Origin: Topomyia yanbarensis
Lineage: Eukaryota; Arthropoda; Insecta; Diptera; Culicidae
Reading direction: 5' to 3'
DNA length: 64,000 nt
Assembly (NCBI RefSeq): GCF_030247195.1
Contig: NC_080672.1
Location: 310,566,627 to 310,630,626 of the forward strand
A program made the position numbers and the translations under genes. The number at the start of each line of letters is the position of its first letter. Position 1 is the stretch's first letter. The notes under the pieces are model-generated. The model ran no database searches. It was not told the origin of the DNA and worked only from the letters and a program-made list of their open reading frames with translations. This document shows, piece after piece, positions 46,060-58,321 of this stretch.

Positions 46060-46370
46060 ACAGCTGGTATCAGCTTGATAATCCTAAAAAAATACGAAAA
46101 TGACAGTTTCGCTTCTAAACTGCTAGCAAAAAAAGTATCGCCCTGTTTGTTTGCATGGAGCGTGGAGGGTGAAACTTTAAATAAACAAATAAAAATACAG
46201 TTTCGCCCGTTGTATTTTTGCTGTAGTTTAAGAAAGCAATACCGTAGAATCAAATTTTTAGGTAAATTTGTTGCGTTTCAAAGCCCTCATTCGCATGCAT
46301 GAAAAAAGCCTTATGTTTACATTTGTAAGTATCGCCCTTTCACAAAAAAGCGTTGAAATGAAATCGCAGC
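46060..46370. repeat. Block with GTATCGCCC-type motifs, right side
   Basis: AGTATCGCCC at about 46135 and 46328, with a variant CAGTTTCGCCC at about 46198, spaced among A/T-rich sequence; similar to the block at 33700-34110. Confidence 0.4.
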
Positions 46371-46599
46371 TCCTGATATCACGTTATCTCTGAAGTGCAT
46401 GCGTGCATAGTTCCAAATTTTACTTCGGCATCGACTTTTTCTAAAGGTGACTTCCCAGTAGTATCCTTGATTTGAATTATTATCGCTAATCCTAATGCCA
46501 AAGAACAAATAAAAACCTCTCGAAAACGAAGCGTTTGGGAAAATCATCATCATTACGGGAATTTTCATTTTCACGAAACTTTTTGATATCCTTCCGTCA

Positions 46600-46770
46600 T
46601 TTGCGTTAATGCACTGGGTGCACAGTGCTCTGAAAATCTAGCGAAATCGTCTTAGGACACCAGCGGGTCTAATTCAGAGCTATCTGCGCGGCGAGTTAAA
46701 TCTGTTAAGGATACTAAAAACTAATTTCTATTCCATAATTTTCAGTTCAGCAATTCGAGAGATCGTGCTC
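46600..46770 (+). repeat. Interspersed repeat shared with 25640-26110
   Basis: TGCACTGGGTGCAC palindrome followed by TAGCGAAATCGTCTTAGG, matching the minus strand at about 26020-26065. Confidence 0.5.
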
Positions 46771-47537
46771 ACCGCAAGCCATGAAAAATAGATTACGTTG
46801 TGAAGCGATGGTCACTATTTATTAAAAATCACGGTTAAATAAAAAATTAAACTATTAAAAAAATTCAAATAGTTTATAATTTTCACAAACTTATTAGGAA
46901 AAATGTATTAATAAGCTTTCGTAATATTGTGTAGGAAAAAAGCTGAAAATTTCAGTATTTTCTCTATCTGCAACATATAAACCCTTAAGTATACCAATTA
47001 ATTGGTATACGAATTGGAATAGGCTCGCCAAATTTTGGAAGAAGTCTATAAAATTACCCCCTGAAAGCTACCTAAAAATTGTTGTAGTTCGATGCAATAA
47101 AAAAATCCCCAAAAATGAAATGTATCTATTAATGTGAAACACAGTGAATAATACATACAATAAAGACCCATTTTTATCAATCTCATGGTGTAATTTAGGC
47201 TGACAAAATGGGGACATTGACTAAATCGGGCATTTTTTTCTTTATAATAAACTGAAGCTGTTAAAATAATCTTCCGGTCCCTTGATGTAGTCTGATAACT
47301 ATTTCTGATTATGATGAACTTTTTATTTTTGCATATTTCCATCTTCATGATAAGGAAAACATGCTCAAGAAAGGATTTACTCGAATTCAGTCTTGTTCGT
47401 CTGCTAGAGCCCATCAAAGATAGGTTCATATTTGGCTGATAAAATCGGGGTTTCAATGTATTATAATAGATATTCAGCGTTCGAAGAAGTTTCTTGTGAA
47501 CGAGTGTAGAACGACTTTGTTTCTACTTACTTGAAGT

Positions 47538-49344
47538 CAGCGGCGTAGCCAGAAATTCGGTTTGGTGGGGATTTGGTGAAAATCGATCATACTGTCCAAA
47601 CGGCATAATTCCGAGACCGTAATTTTTGAAGTTTTAAAATTATGCAAAATTATTTTTTCAGAAAATAGTAACAGAGTTCGTGTCTTTAGCGAATTTGTTG
47701 AGACTTTATTGTAGTCATGAATATTAACCTGAGAAAATTCACCATAAATACTTCTTGGACGATATACCGTCAAAATTATTTTATCAAATGATGCGCTGTT
47801 TAACGTTTGTAAAACTCATCGAAGATACTAAACCTCCGAAATTGGCGGTTTCAAAATGTTGCTATCTTGACCTCAAATTACTGTTTTTAAACATTTGACC
47901 TTTACATATAATTGGTCATACAACAAAAATCAAATGCTCATCAAAATCGATCAGAACCTGCTAGAATCGAATGGAAATCGTTATTTTTCATAAATCTCTC
48001 TCTATATTTGGAAAGTGTTATCCTCGTTATTAATCATATTACGTTTTCGTTTCAACTCGACGCATTCCCAAAATAAAAACCTGTTTTAATCCACCTAGTG
48101 GTGCAATTGTGCTTGTCTCATTTGTCCAGACTACGATTCCATGGCTGGTTATGTTCAATACAATGGTGGAAATGAATATTACATGTTCAGTACGATTTGC
48201 ACATACATACAACGGAACGACAGCCACGATCTTGAGATACTATGTGATATTGAAACATCGCTTGAAACCAGCGGCGGAGCATGGAGAATGATCCGGGAGG
48301 TCCAGGTCTTGACGAAAATTTTCAACTTGTTAAGAAATTTTAAACTAGTTTTAATTTTAAAGTAGCAACCCCTTACTGCATACTCCCTCCGGGCCAGTAT
48401 GATTGACGATTTTTAGAGTGATTGCATAACCTTTCTATATGAGAAAGGCAAAAATGTACCAAAGTCCAAAAAAGTCAATTTTTGTCAAACATCTCAATGT
48501 TTCATGCACTCTAAAGTCATTTGGCATCAAAAATACAAATTTGATTTTGAAAATTTTTCATTTCAGTTTATATGGGAATTTGCTGTGTGATTGCACTCTT
48601 CAACTCGTAACTCCGGAACCGGAAGCCCAGTCAATAAAAAATTCAATAGCAGCTGATGGGAAGGTTGTACCTTTCATTTGAGACTAACTTTGTGCAAATC
48701 GGTCCAGCCATCTCTGAGAAACAGAGGTCACATTTTTTTCCACATACACACACACATACACACAGACATTTTCCGATCTCGACGAACTCAAGCGATTGGC
48801 ATATGACTTTCGGCCCTCCGGGTCGGGATTAGATTGACGAATTTTAGAGTGAATGAGAAAGACAACAACATTTTTAGCAAATGTTGAAAGTTATGCACTT
48901 TTTTGGTGAGCAGTTCTATGTTTCATAGACAGTAAATCAATTTTTACTTCGCTTCCTATTAAATAAAGACCCTTATTACAGTACATCTCTACAAAAACGA
49001 GCTCAATTTGGAAATAAATCTGAGGATTATGATTGATTACAGAACTCTGGAATTTTCTATTGGAATGTTTTCAGGCAGGAATTTGATATTGATGCTATTA
49101 GACAACTGTGAAATCAAGACCAATAGATCAGTTACATATCAGGAGGACCCCATTCCGACAATTTATCAAAAGTCCTCATGATGTTTACAACAACAGGTTA
49201 TCAATCTACGGATCAGATAATTGTTATTGTAATATTGAATTAAATAAATAAATTTTCAACTTCAATCCAATATTTTTTTGTTGGTTGTGATGGGGGGGGT
49301 TGTATGGTGTTAAACCCCAAAACTTTCTCTTGGTTACGCCGTTG
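47538..49344. mobile_element. hAT-type element with 8-bp duplication, carrying a nested repeat
   Basis: The left end CAGCGGCGTAGCCAGA and the complement of the right end, CAACGGCGTAACCAAGA, are inverted. Flanks are CTTGAAGT (47530-47537) and CTTGGAGT (49345-49352), a 7/8 match to an 8-bp hAT duplication. A GTTTGGTGGGG-type subterminal block is mirrored by a GTTTTGGGG block. There is no transposase ORF. The mosquito repeat at 48079-48870 lies inside. Confidence 0.75.
48079..48870 (+). repeat. Mosquito interspersed repeat, long copy, + orientation
   Basis: Starts with cctgttttaatccacctag. It contains a palindromic ctttctatatgagaaagg (48431), a gtaactccggaaccggaag block (48605), a tacacacaca-type microsatellite (48745), cgacgaactcaagcgattgg, and a GGCCCTCCGGG core (48812). 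It matches the inverted copy at 58322-59020 over about 650 bp. No protein coding was recognised. Confidence 0.8.
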
Positions 49345-49352
49345 CTTGGAGT

Positions 49353-50180
49353 TATTTATTTCGCTTTTCATTTTCCGATATGTTTCAGATCGATCCGATG
49401 GTTATAAGTTAGAAAAATTGCAGTCAGAAGGTTCGCACAAATGAACATTTTTGTACTGATAAGTTATCAAGTTCCTCCCAGACAACTTGGAAGTGTTCGG
49501 TGATTATTTCTAGCGGTTGTAGATAGAAAAATGAAATACAAAATTCGATTTATCGAAATAATGTTTGGCTTATTTCAATGGATTATTACTATATTGAACA
49601 ATAAATAGGCGACAAAGAGTAATCCACAAACAACAAGCCATAACTTTTAAAGTATTCAAAATAGATATTTGAAGTCTTCAGTAAAGTCTACAAATTTGCT
49701 GAAGGCATCATTTCGATATAATCACTTCCAAGAAAATTTGTGAAAATATCTCACTCATAGGAGGATTAATCTGCAAAAGCACAACACCAAAAGAAAGGGC
49801 ATATTGCCTCCATTATATTCTCCGAAGATACTATTGACCTGAAATAAGCCGTTTTGGCGTTAATAATAGATTACATGTTTTTGGTCATATTTCTGGCAAT
49901 GGGAAATGATAAAAATCTTTCGTCCGCATTTAATGTTAAATATCTCTTTTGATAATAGTCCGATTTCAACAATCTATAGCTTGTTCCAAAGGTATTCGTT
50001 AAAGTTGTCTAAAAATATATAAATTGTTAATCTATATTGTCGATTTCGGCAGATAATTCAAAAAAACTGCAAAAAACGCCATTTTTACGCATTCAAACAT
50101 CAGAATCATTGGAATTGGAAACCAAACATCAGAATCAAAAACAAATTAATAGCGTTCATACTGTTTTTTAGTTCTTTCAT
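49353..50180. other. Gene-poor interval
   Basis: AT-rich sequence with no gene, RNA or clear repeat. Phrases typical of mosquito repeat interiors (gttgtctaaaaatatat, aaaaacgccatttttacgc) suggest a decayed continuation of the repeat fragment that follows. Confidence 0.35.
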
Positions 50181-50189
50181 TTAAAATTG

Positions 50190-50395
50190 GTTTGGATAAG
50201 ATCGGTTCAGCCATTGCTGAGAAACATGAATGAGAATTTGTCCGTTACATACACACACACATAGACACACACACAGACATTGTCCCAAATCGTCGAGCTG
50301 AGTCGATTGGTATATAAGACTCGGCCCTCCGGGCCTCGAAAAAAATCTTGAAAGTTTGAGCGAATTCTATACATTTCTTTTATAAGAAATGTAAA
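50190..50395 (+). repeat. Mosquito interspersed repeat, 3' part
   Basis: A CA-rich microsatellite (50250-50276) is followed by gtcgagctgagtcgattgg, a GGCCCTCCGGGCC palindrome (about 50323), and a hairpin atttcttttataagaaat (50372). This is the usual order of this family's 3' end. Confidence 0.7.
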
Positions 50396-50900
50396 AACTC
50401 TAACTTCTTCACCCGAAAATTCAATTTATGTTAGCAACATATTCGATGTTTTATCGAAGATATTTGTAAATTTTCTCACATTGTGTGTAATGCCAATGAA
50501 AAGAAACACAAATCTCCGACGCCGATTACAGTGGTGATCTCCGAATGGCTATTCGAACTGAGCTTTGGACGTTCCTTCGTGAAAGCCTCTTTTCAGATTG
50601 GTCGAAGAGGAGAATGTCGAGTTGCCGCGGAGAACTTGATTGGCCACAAACGACTTCTCCTGTATCTTACGCAGAAGTTACATAAATTTGACTTTTCATT
50701 TTTTTATTTATTTATTTATTCAAGGCTCTCTTGAAAGAGTTGCTGTAAAGTCAAAGTTTGGACTAAATATCCAAAGTATTGAAGAAATGACTTAGCTTCA
50801 CTTCTTCCTTTGTGAAGAGAAAGACTCACAGAATTAACCCACCAACATACTCTGGAATTATCCAGGTGCTTCAATTAATTCATTTTAACCGTAATGAGGT

Positions 50901-51144
50901 CATTGGCGGATCCAGGGGGAGGGTCCTGGGGGTCCGAACCCCCCCCCCCCCCGTAATTTTTTGACTTCTTGAGAAATTTTAAAAAAGTTTCTATTTTAAA
51001 TTCGCTTTAAACTTAAAAACATTCCAAACCACCAAAATTGATTTTAATTAAATGACGGGTATTACATATTAGGTATTGTGCAAGAAACATTTCAAAATCG
51101 AAATTTCGGACCCCCTCCGAAATTTTTTTCTGGATCCGCTCTTG
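50901..51144. mobile_element. Short hAT MITE with perfect 8-bp duplication
   Basis: AATGAGGT at 50893-50900 and 51145-51152 flank a 244-bp unit. Its ends CATTGGCGGATCCAG and (complement of the right) CAAGAGCGGATCCAG are inverted. It contains a C-tract of about 14 bases (50940). It has no coding capacity. Confidence 0.85.
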
Positions 51145-51304
51145 AATGAGGTTAATGATTCAAAAGTATTAAAAAAGCACTTTTTATGGTCACATGTTGC
51201 TAAAGTGGGGAATACTATAAACGACACGGAAGTAGAATCCAAAATCTGACCCAGTATAGTCAATACAAGGGCTTTGGACACGGCACTAAAACTGCCATTT
51301 AGAT

Positions 51305-52404
51305 TCCAAATGTATGATTTGTGGTGATAATTTGCACACAAAGTATGCTTGTCCAGTGAAAGAAGTTACAGAGAATTTGGAGTGCGCCAATTGTCGTAGA
51401 AACCGAAAATCGAATTTCTGGGCATGTCCTATTCGAGGAAAAATTACTCCTACAAATCAACAAAAGAAACAAATAAAAAAAATTGCCTTTTTCTTCAGGT
51501 ATTTGTTAATAAAACTTGTTTAGCCATGTTCACAGATTCCGAACAGAAAAACAACTTCTTCACCAATACAAGGATCTTCGATTTCCGCCACACCATCCTA
51601 CAATGGTGGTTCATTTTATGCTTCGGTGGCAGGTAACGCAACAAAACAAAGACTATAGCCGTGCCACCAATTTCGTGTCCACACAACGCAACGTAACCAT
51701 TGAATATAGAGAGCATAGCAGAAAAAAGATTAAATCTTTGCAGCAAGCAATGTTTCAATTGACAACTGCAATGCTAATTTCATACTCCATGTATGAAGTT
51801 TTTAAGACTGAGTGGGAAATTGCTAACAAAATTGTAACTAATTTGTTGTTTAATAATAATTTTAAATTATCAAATTTATGAAATTAGAATTCACTAAAAT
51901 GTGCGAAGATGAATTTTTCAACTTCTTGAGGGTATATTTTACATATAGCCGTTGTAACCAATTTCCTTTAGACCAAATATTAAATTGAAGAATAACTCGA
52001 TTTGTGCTATTCATCGATTTAATCCAATTGTTGCATTAGTCGAGAATCGCAATAGCAGTAAATCGCAGAACCGAACATCGCATTTTGCCTTCTTTTGACT
52101 TCAAGGTGATCGAGTGTTTGGGTGTTGAAATTGAAACCGATCTCGGTATCATTTTGTTGCTGCAAAATATTTGCCTTTTCAATGAACTGACGAATAAACA
52201 AACTTCTTGAAAGGAGATTTTAAAAAACGTACAAGAGATCTGTTGAAACCCTTCGTAATCGGCGATTTTAACACTAAACACCGATTCTGGAATAACGTTC
52301 AAAGCAACTCCAACTACTGTGTACTACTTTTTTACTGATTGCTCAACTGTTTATCATTCAATTTTGTTTCCAAATGGACCTACGTGCTTTTCGTCGATTT
52401 TCAA
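51305..52404 (+). pseudogene. Jockey-clade LINE: end of ORF1 and start of ORF2 endonuclease, decayed and cut by the satellite
   Basis: ORF1 part: the knuckles CMICGDNLHTKYACP and CANCRRNRKSNFWACP (51312-51430) fit the Jockey CCHC pattern. They are followed in shifting frames by FYASVAGN (about 51625) and a C-terminal helix with LQQAMFQLTTAML (about 51740). ORF2 part: the endonuclease domain with LPSFDFKVIECLGVEIETDL (about 52090), FVIGDFNTKHRFWNN (about 52254, containing the GDFN motif) and LFPNGPTCFSS (about 52370). Frameshifts and stops separate these blocks. In an active LINE this enzyme nicks the target. The ORF breaks off within the endonuclease domain exactly where the 8-bp satellite begins, and the rest does not reappear beyond the array. 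Confidence 0.8.
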
Positions 52405-55400
52405 TTAAATACTTAAATACCTAAATACATAAACACTTCAATACTTAAATACTTAAATACTTAAATACTTAAATACTTAAATACTTAAATACTTAAATAC
52501 TTAAATACTTAAATACTTAAATACTTAAATACTTAAATACTTAAATACTTAAATACTTAAATACTTAAATACTTAAATACTTAAATACTTAAATACTTAA
52601 ATACTTAAATACTTAAATACTTAAATACTTAAATACTTAAATACTTAAATACTTAAATACTTAAATACTTAAATACTTAAATACTTAAATACTTAAATAC
52701 TTAAATACTTAAATACTTAAATACTTAAATACTTAAATACTTAAATACTTAAATACTTAAATACTTAAATACTTAAATACTTAAATACTTAAATACTTAA
52801 ATACTTAAATACTTAAATACTTAAATACTTAAATACTTAAATACTTAAATACTTAAATACTTAAATACTTAAATACTTAAATACTTAAATACTTAAATAC
52901 TTAAATACTTAAATACTTAAATACTTAAATACTTAAATACTTAAATACTTAAATACTTAAATACTTAAATACTTAAATACTTAAATACTTAAATACTTGA
53001 ATACTTAAATACTTAAATACTTAAATACTTAAATACTTAAATACTTAAATACTTAAATACTTAAATACTTAAATACTTAAATACTTAAATACTTAAATAC
53101 TTAAATACTTAAATACTTAAATACTTAAATACTTAAATACTTAAATACTTAAATACTTAAATACTTAAATACTTAAATACTTAAATACTTAAATACTTAA
53201 ATACTTAAATACTTAAATACTTAAATACTTAAATACTTAAATACTTAAATACTTAAATACTTAAATACTTAAATACTTAAATACTTAAATACTTAAATAC
53301 TTAAATACTTAAATACTTAAATACTTAAATACTTAAATACTTAAATACTTAAATACTTAAATACTTAAATACTTAAATACTTAAATACTTAAACACTTAA
53401 ATACTTAAATACTTAAATACTTAAATACTTAAATACTTAAATACTTAAATACTTAAATACTTAAATACTTAAATACTTAAATACTTAAATACTTAAATAC
53501 TTAAATACTTAAATACTTAAATACTTAAATACTTAAATACTTAAATACTTAAATACTTAAATACTTAAATACTTAAATACTTAAATACTTAAATACTTAA
53601 ATACTTAAATACTTAAATACTTAAATACTTAAATACTTAAATACTTAAATACTTAAATACTTAAATACTTAAATACTTAAATACTTAAATACTTAAATAC
53701 TTAAATACTTAAATACTTAAATACTTAAATACTTAAATACTTAAATACTTAAATACTTAAATACTTAAATACTTAAATACTTAAATACTTAAATACTTAA
53801 ATACTTAAATACTTAAATACTTAAATACTTAAATACTTAAATACTTAAATACTTAAATACTTAAATACTTAAATACTTAAATACTTAAATACTTAAATAC
53901 TTAAATACTTAAATACTTAAATACTTAAATACTTAAATACTTAAATACTTAAATACTTAAATGCTTAAATACTTAAATACTTAAATACTTAAATACTTAA
54001 ATACTTAAATACTTAAATACTTAAATACTTAAATACTTAAATACTTAAATACTTAAATACTTAAATACTTAAATACTTAAATACTTAAATACTTAAATAC
54101 TTAAATACTTAAATACTTAAATACTTAAATACTTAAATACTTAAATACTTAAATACTTAAATACTTAAATACTTAAATACTTAAATACTTAAATACTTAA
54201 ATACTTAAATACTTAAATACTTAAATACTTAAATACTTAAATACTTAAATACTTAAATACTTAAATACTTAAATACTTAAATACTTAAATACTTAAATAC
54301 TTAAATACTTAAATACTTAAATACTTAAATACTTAAATACTTAAATACTTAAATACTTAAATACTTAAATACTTAAATACTTAAATACTTAAATACTTAA
54401 ATACTTAAATACTTAAATACTTAAATACTTAAATACTTAAATACTTAAATACTTAAATACTTAAATACTTAAATACTTAAATACTTAAATACTTAAATAC
54501 TTAAATACTTAAATACTTAAATACTTAAATACTTAAATACTTAAATACTTAAATACTTAAATATTTAAATACTTAAATACTTAAATACTTAAATACTTAA
54601 ATACTTAAATACTTAAATACTTAAATACTTAAATACTTAAATACTTAAATACTTAAATACTTAAATACTTAAATACTTAAATACTTAAATACTTAAATAC
54701 TTAAATACTTAAATACTTAAATACTTAAATACTTAAATACTTAAATACTTAAATACTTAAATACTTAAATACTTAAATACTTAAATACTTAAATACTTAA
54801 ATACTTAAATACTTAAATACTTAAATACTTAAATACTTAAATACTTAAATACTTAAATACTTAAATACTTAAATACTTAAATACTTAAATACTTAAATAC
54901 TTAAATACTTAAATACTTAAATACTTAAATACTTAAATACTTAAATACTTAAATACTTAAATACTTAAATACTTAAATACTTAAATACTTAAATACTTAA
55001 ATACTTAAATACTTAAATACTTAAATACTTAAATACTTAAATACTTAAATACTTAAATACTTAAATACTTAAATACTTAAATACTTAAATACTTAAATAC
55101 TTAAATACTTAAATACTTAAATACTTAAATACTTAAATACTTAAATACTTAAATACTTGAATACTTAAATACTTAAATACTTAAATACTTAAATACTTAA
55201 ATACTTAAATACTTAAATACTTAAATACTTAAATACTTAAATACTTAAATACTTAAATACTTAAATACTTAAATACTTAAATACTTAAATACTTAAATAC
55301 TTAAATACTTAAATACTTAAATACTTAAATACTTAAATACTTAAATACTTAAATACTTAAATACTTAAATACTTAAATACTTAAATACTTAAATACTTAA

Positions 55401-58208
55401 ATACTTAAATACTTAAATACTTAAATACTTAAATACTTAAATACTTAAATACTTAAATACTTAAATACTTAAATACTTAAATACTTAAATACTTAAATAC
55501 TTAAATACTTAAATACTTAAATACTTAAACACTTAAATACTTAAATACTTAAATACTTAAATACTTAAATACTTAAATACTTAAATACTTAAATACTTAA
55601 ATACTTAAATACTTAAATACTTAAATACTTAAATACTTAAATACTTAAATACTTAAATACTTAAATACTTAAATACTTAAATACTTAAATACTTAAATAC
55701 TTAAATACTTAAATACTTAAATACTTAAATACTTAAATACTTAAATACTTAAATACTTAAATACTTAAATACTTAAATACTTAAATACTTAAATACTTAA
55801 ATACTTAAATACTTAAATACTTAAATACTTAAATACTTAAATACTTAAATACTTAAATACTTAAATACTTAAATACTTAAATACTTAAATACTTAAATAC
55901 TTAAATACTTAAATACTTAAATACTTAAATACTTAAATACTTAAATACTTAAATACTTAAATACTTAAATACTTAAATACTTAAATACTTAAATACTTAA
56001 ATACTTAAATACTTAAATACTTAAATACTTAAATACTTAAATACTTAAATACTTAAATACTTAAATACTTAAATACTTAAATACTTAAATGCTTAAATAC
56101 TTAAATACTTAAATACTTAAATACTTAAATACTTAAATACTTAAATACTTAAATACTTAAATACTTAAATACTTAAATACTTAAATACTTAAATACTTAA
56201 ATACTTAAATACTTAAATACTTAAATACTTAAATACTTAAATACTTAAATACTTAAATACTTAAATACTTAAATACTTAAATACTTAAATACTTAAATAC
56301 TTAAATACTTAAATACTTAAATACTTAAATACTTAAATACTTAAATACTTAAATACTTAAATACTTAAATACTTAAATACTTAAATACTTAAATACTTAA
56401 ATACTTAAATACTTAAATACTTAAATACTTAAATACTTAAATACTTAAATACTTAAATACTTAAATACTTAAATACTTAAATACTTAAATACTTAAATAC
56501 TTAAATACTTAAATACTTAAATACTTAAATACTTAAATACTTAAATACTTAAATACTTAAATACTTAAATACTTAAATACTTAAATACTTAAATACTTAA
56601 ATACTTAAATACTTAAATACTTAAATACTTAAATACTTAAATACTTAAATACTTAAATACTTAAATACTTAAATACTTAAATACTTAAATACTTAAATAT
56701 TTAAATACTTAAATACTTAAATACTTAAATACTTAAATACTTAAATACTTAAATACTTAAATACTTAAATACTTAAATACTTAAATACTTAAATACTTAA
56801 ATACTTAAATACTTAAATACTTAAATACTTAAATACTTAAATACTTAAATACTTAAATACTTAAATACTTAAATACTTAAATACTTAAATACTTAAATAC
56901 TTAAATACTTAAATACTTAAATACTTAAATACTTAAATACTTAAATACTTAAATACTTAAATACTTAAATACTTAAATACTTAAATACTTAAATACTTAA
57001 ATACTTAAATACTTAAATACTTAAATACTTAAATACTTAAATACTTAAATACTTAAATACTTAAATACTTAAATACTTAAATACTTAAATACTTAAATAC
57101 TTAAATACTTAAATACTTAAATACTTAAATACTTAAATACTTAAATACTTAAATACTTAAATACTTAAATACTTAAATACTTAAATACTTAAATACTTAA
57201 ATACTTAAATACTTAAATACTTAAATACTTAAATACTTAAATACTTAAATACTTAAATACTTAAATACTTGTATACTTAAATACTTAAATACTTAAATAC
57301 TTAAATACTTAAATACTTAAATACTTAAATACTTAAATACTTAAATACTTAAATACTTAAATACTTAAATACTTAAATACTTAAATACTTAAATACTTAA
57401 ATACTTAAATACTTAAATACTTAAATACTTAAATACTTAAATACTTAAATACTTAAATACTTGTATACTTAAATACTTAAATACTTAAATACTTAAATAC
57501 TTAAATACTTAAATACTTAAATACTTAAATACTTAAATACTTAAATACTTAAATACTTAAATACTTAAATACTTAAATACTTAAATACTTAAATACTTAA
57601 ATACTTAAATACTTAAATACTTAAATACTTAAATACTTAAATACTTAAATACTTAAATACTTAAATACTTAAATACTTAAATACTTAAATACTTAAATAC
57701 TTAAATACTTAAATACTTAAATACTTAAATACTTAAATACTTAAATACTTAAATACTTAAATACTTAAATACTTAAATACTTAAATACTTAAATACTTAA
57801 ATACTTAAATACTTAAATACTTAAATACTTAAATACTTAAATACTTAAATACTTAAATACTTAAATACTTAAATACTTAAATACTTAAATACTTAAATAC
57901 TTAAATACTTAAATACTTAAATACTTAAATACTTAAATACTTAAATACTTAAATACTTAAATACTTAAATACTTAAATACTTAAATACTTAAATACTTAA
58001 ATACTTAAATACTTAAATACTTAAATACTTAAATACTTAAATACTTAAATACTTAAATACTTAAATACTTGTATACTTAAATACTTAAATACTTAAATAC
58101 TTAAATACTTAAATACTTAAATACTTAAATACTTAAATACTTAAATACTTAAATACTTAAATACTTAAATACTTAAATACTTAAATACTCAAATACTTGA
58201 ATACTTGC
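52404..58208 (+). repeat. 8-bp satellite (TTAAATAC)n, about 725 units, with higher-order structure
   Basis: The array keeps unbroken 8-bp phase from 52441 to about 58195: all variants I spotted are substitutions, none an indel. Single-base variants occur at 52999 (A>G), 53394 (T>C), 53963 (A>G) and 54564 (C>T). The same four types recur in the same order at 55159, 55530, 56091 and 56700. Double AA>GT variants lie at 57271, 57463 and 58071. The edges decay over about 40 bp. It is not a telomeric TTAGG repeat and has no spacer structure. Confidence 0.95.
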
Positions 58209-58321
58209 ATAGAAAATGAGTCAAATCTGAAGACATTGGCTCGATTATTCGAACATTTTTGCTTTTCTCTCAAACTGCATATCACTGCAATAATTTATGC
58301 AAGCTAAAATTTCCGGAAAAA

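Larger units (their letters stand above)
40309..47458. mobile_element. Inverted ends of a TA-duplicating DNA element on either side of the Helentron ORF
   Basis: The left end CAGTGAAGACCTGATTTTAT and the complement of the right end, CATTGAAACCCCGATTTTAT, are inverted, each next to TA (40307-40308, 47459-47460). The inverted match continues for about 150 bp (cgagtaaatcctttctt at about 40397 against the complement at about 47380; further to about 40480/47290). The form is that of a pogo/mariner-like transposon. Either the Helentron inserted into one such element, or two partial copies happen to flank it. The second view is needed if the exon at 38300 belongs to the Helentron gene. Confidence 0.6.

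Noticed and set aside
52404..58208. Telomeric or CRISPR-like array
   Set aside because: An 8-bp unit without spacers, inside transposon-rich DNA; a simple satellite explains it.
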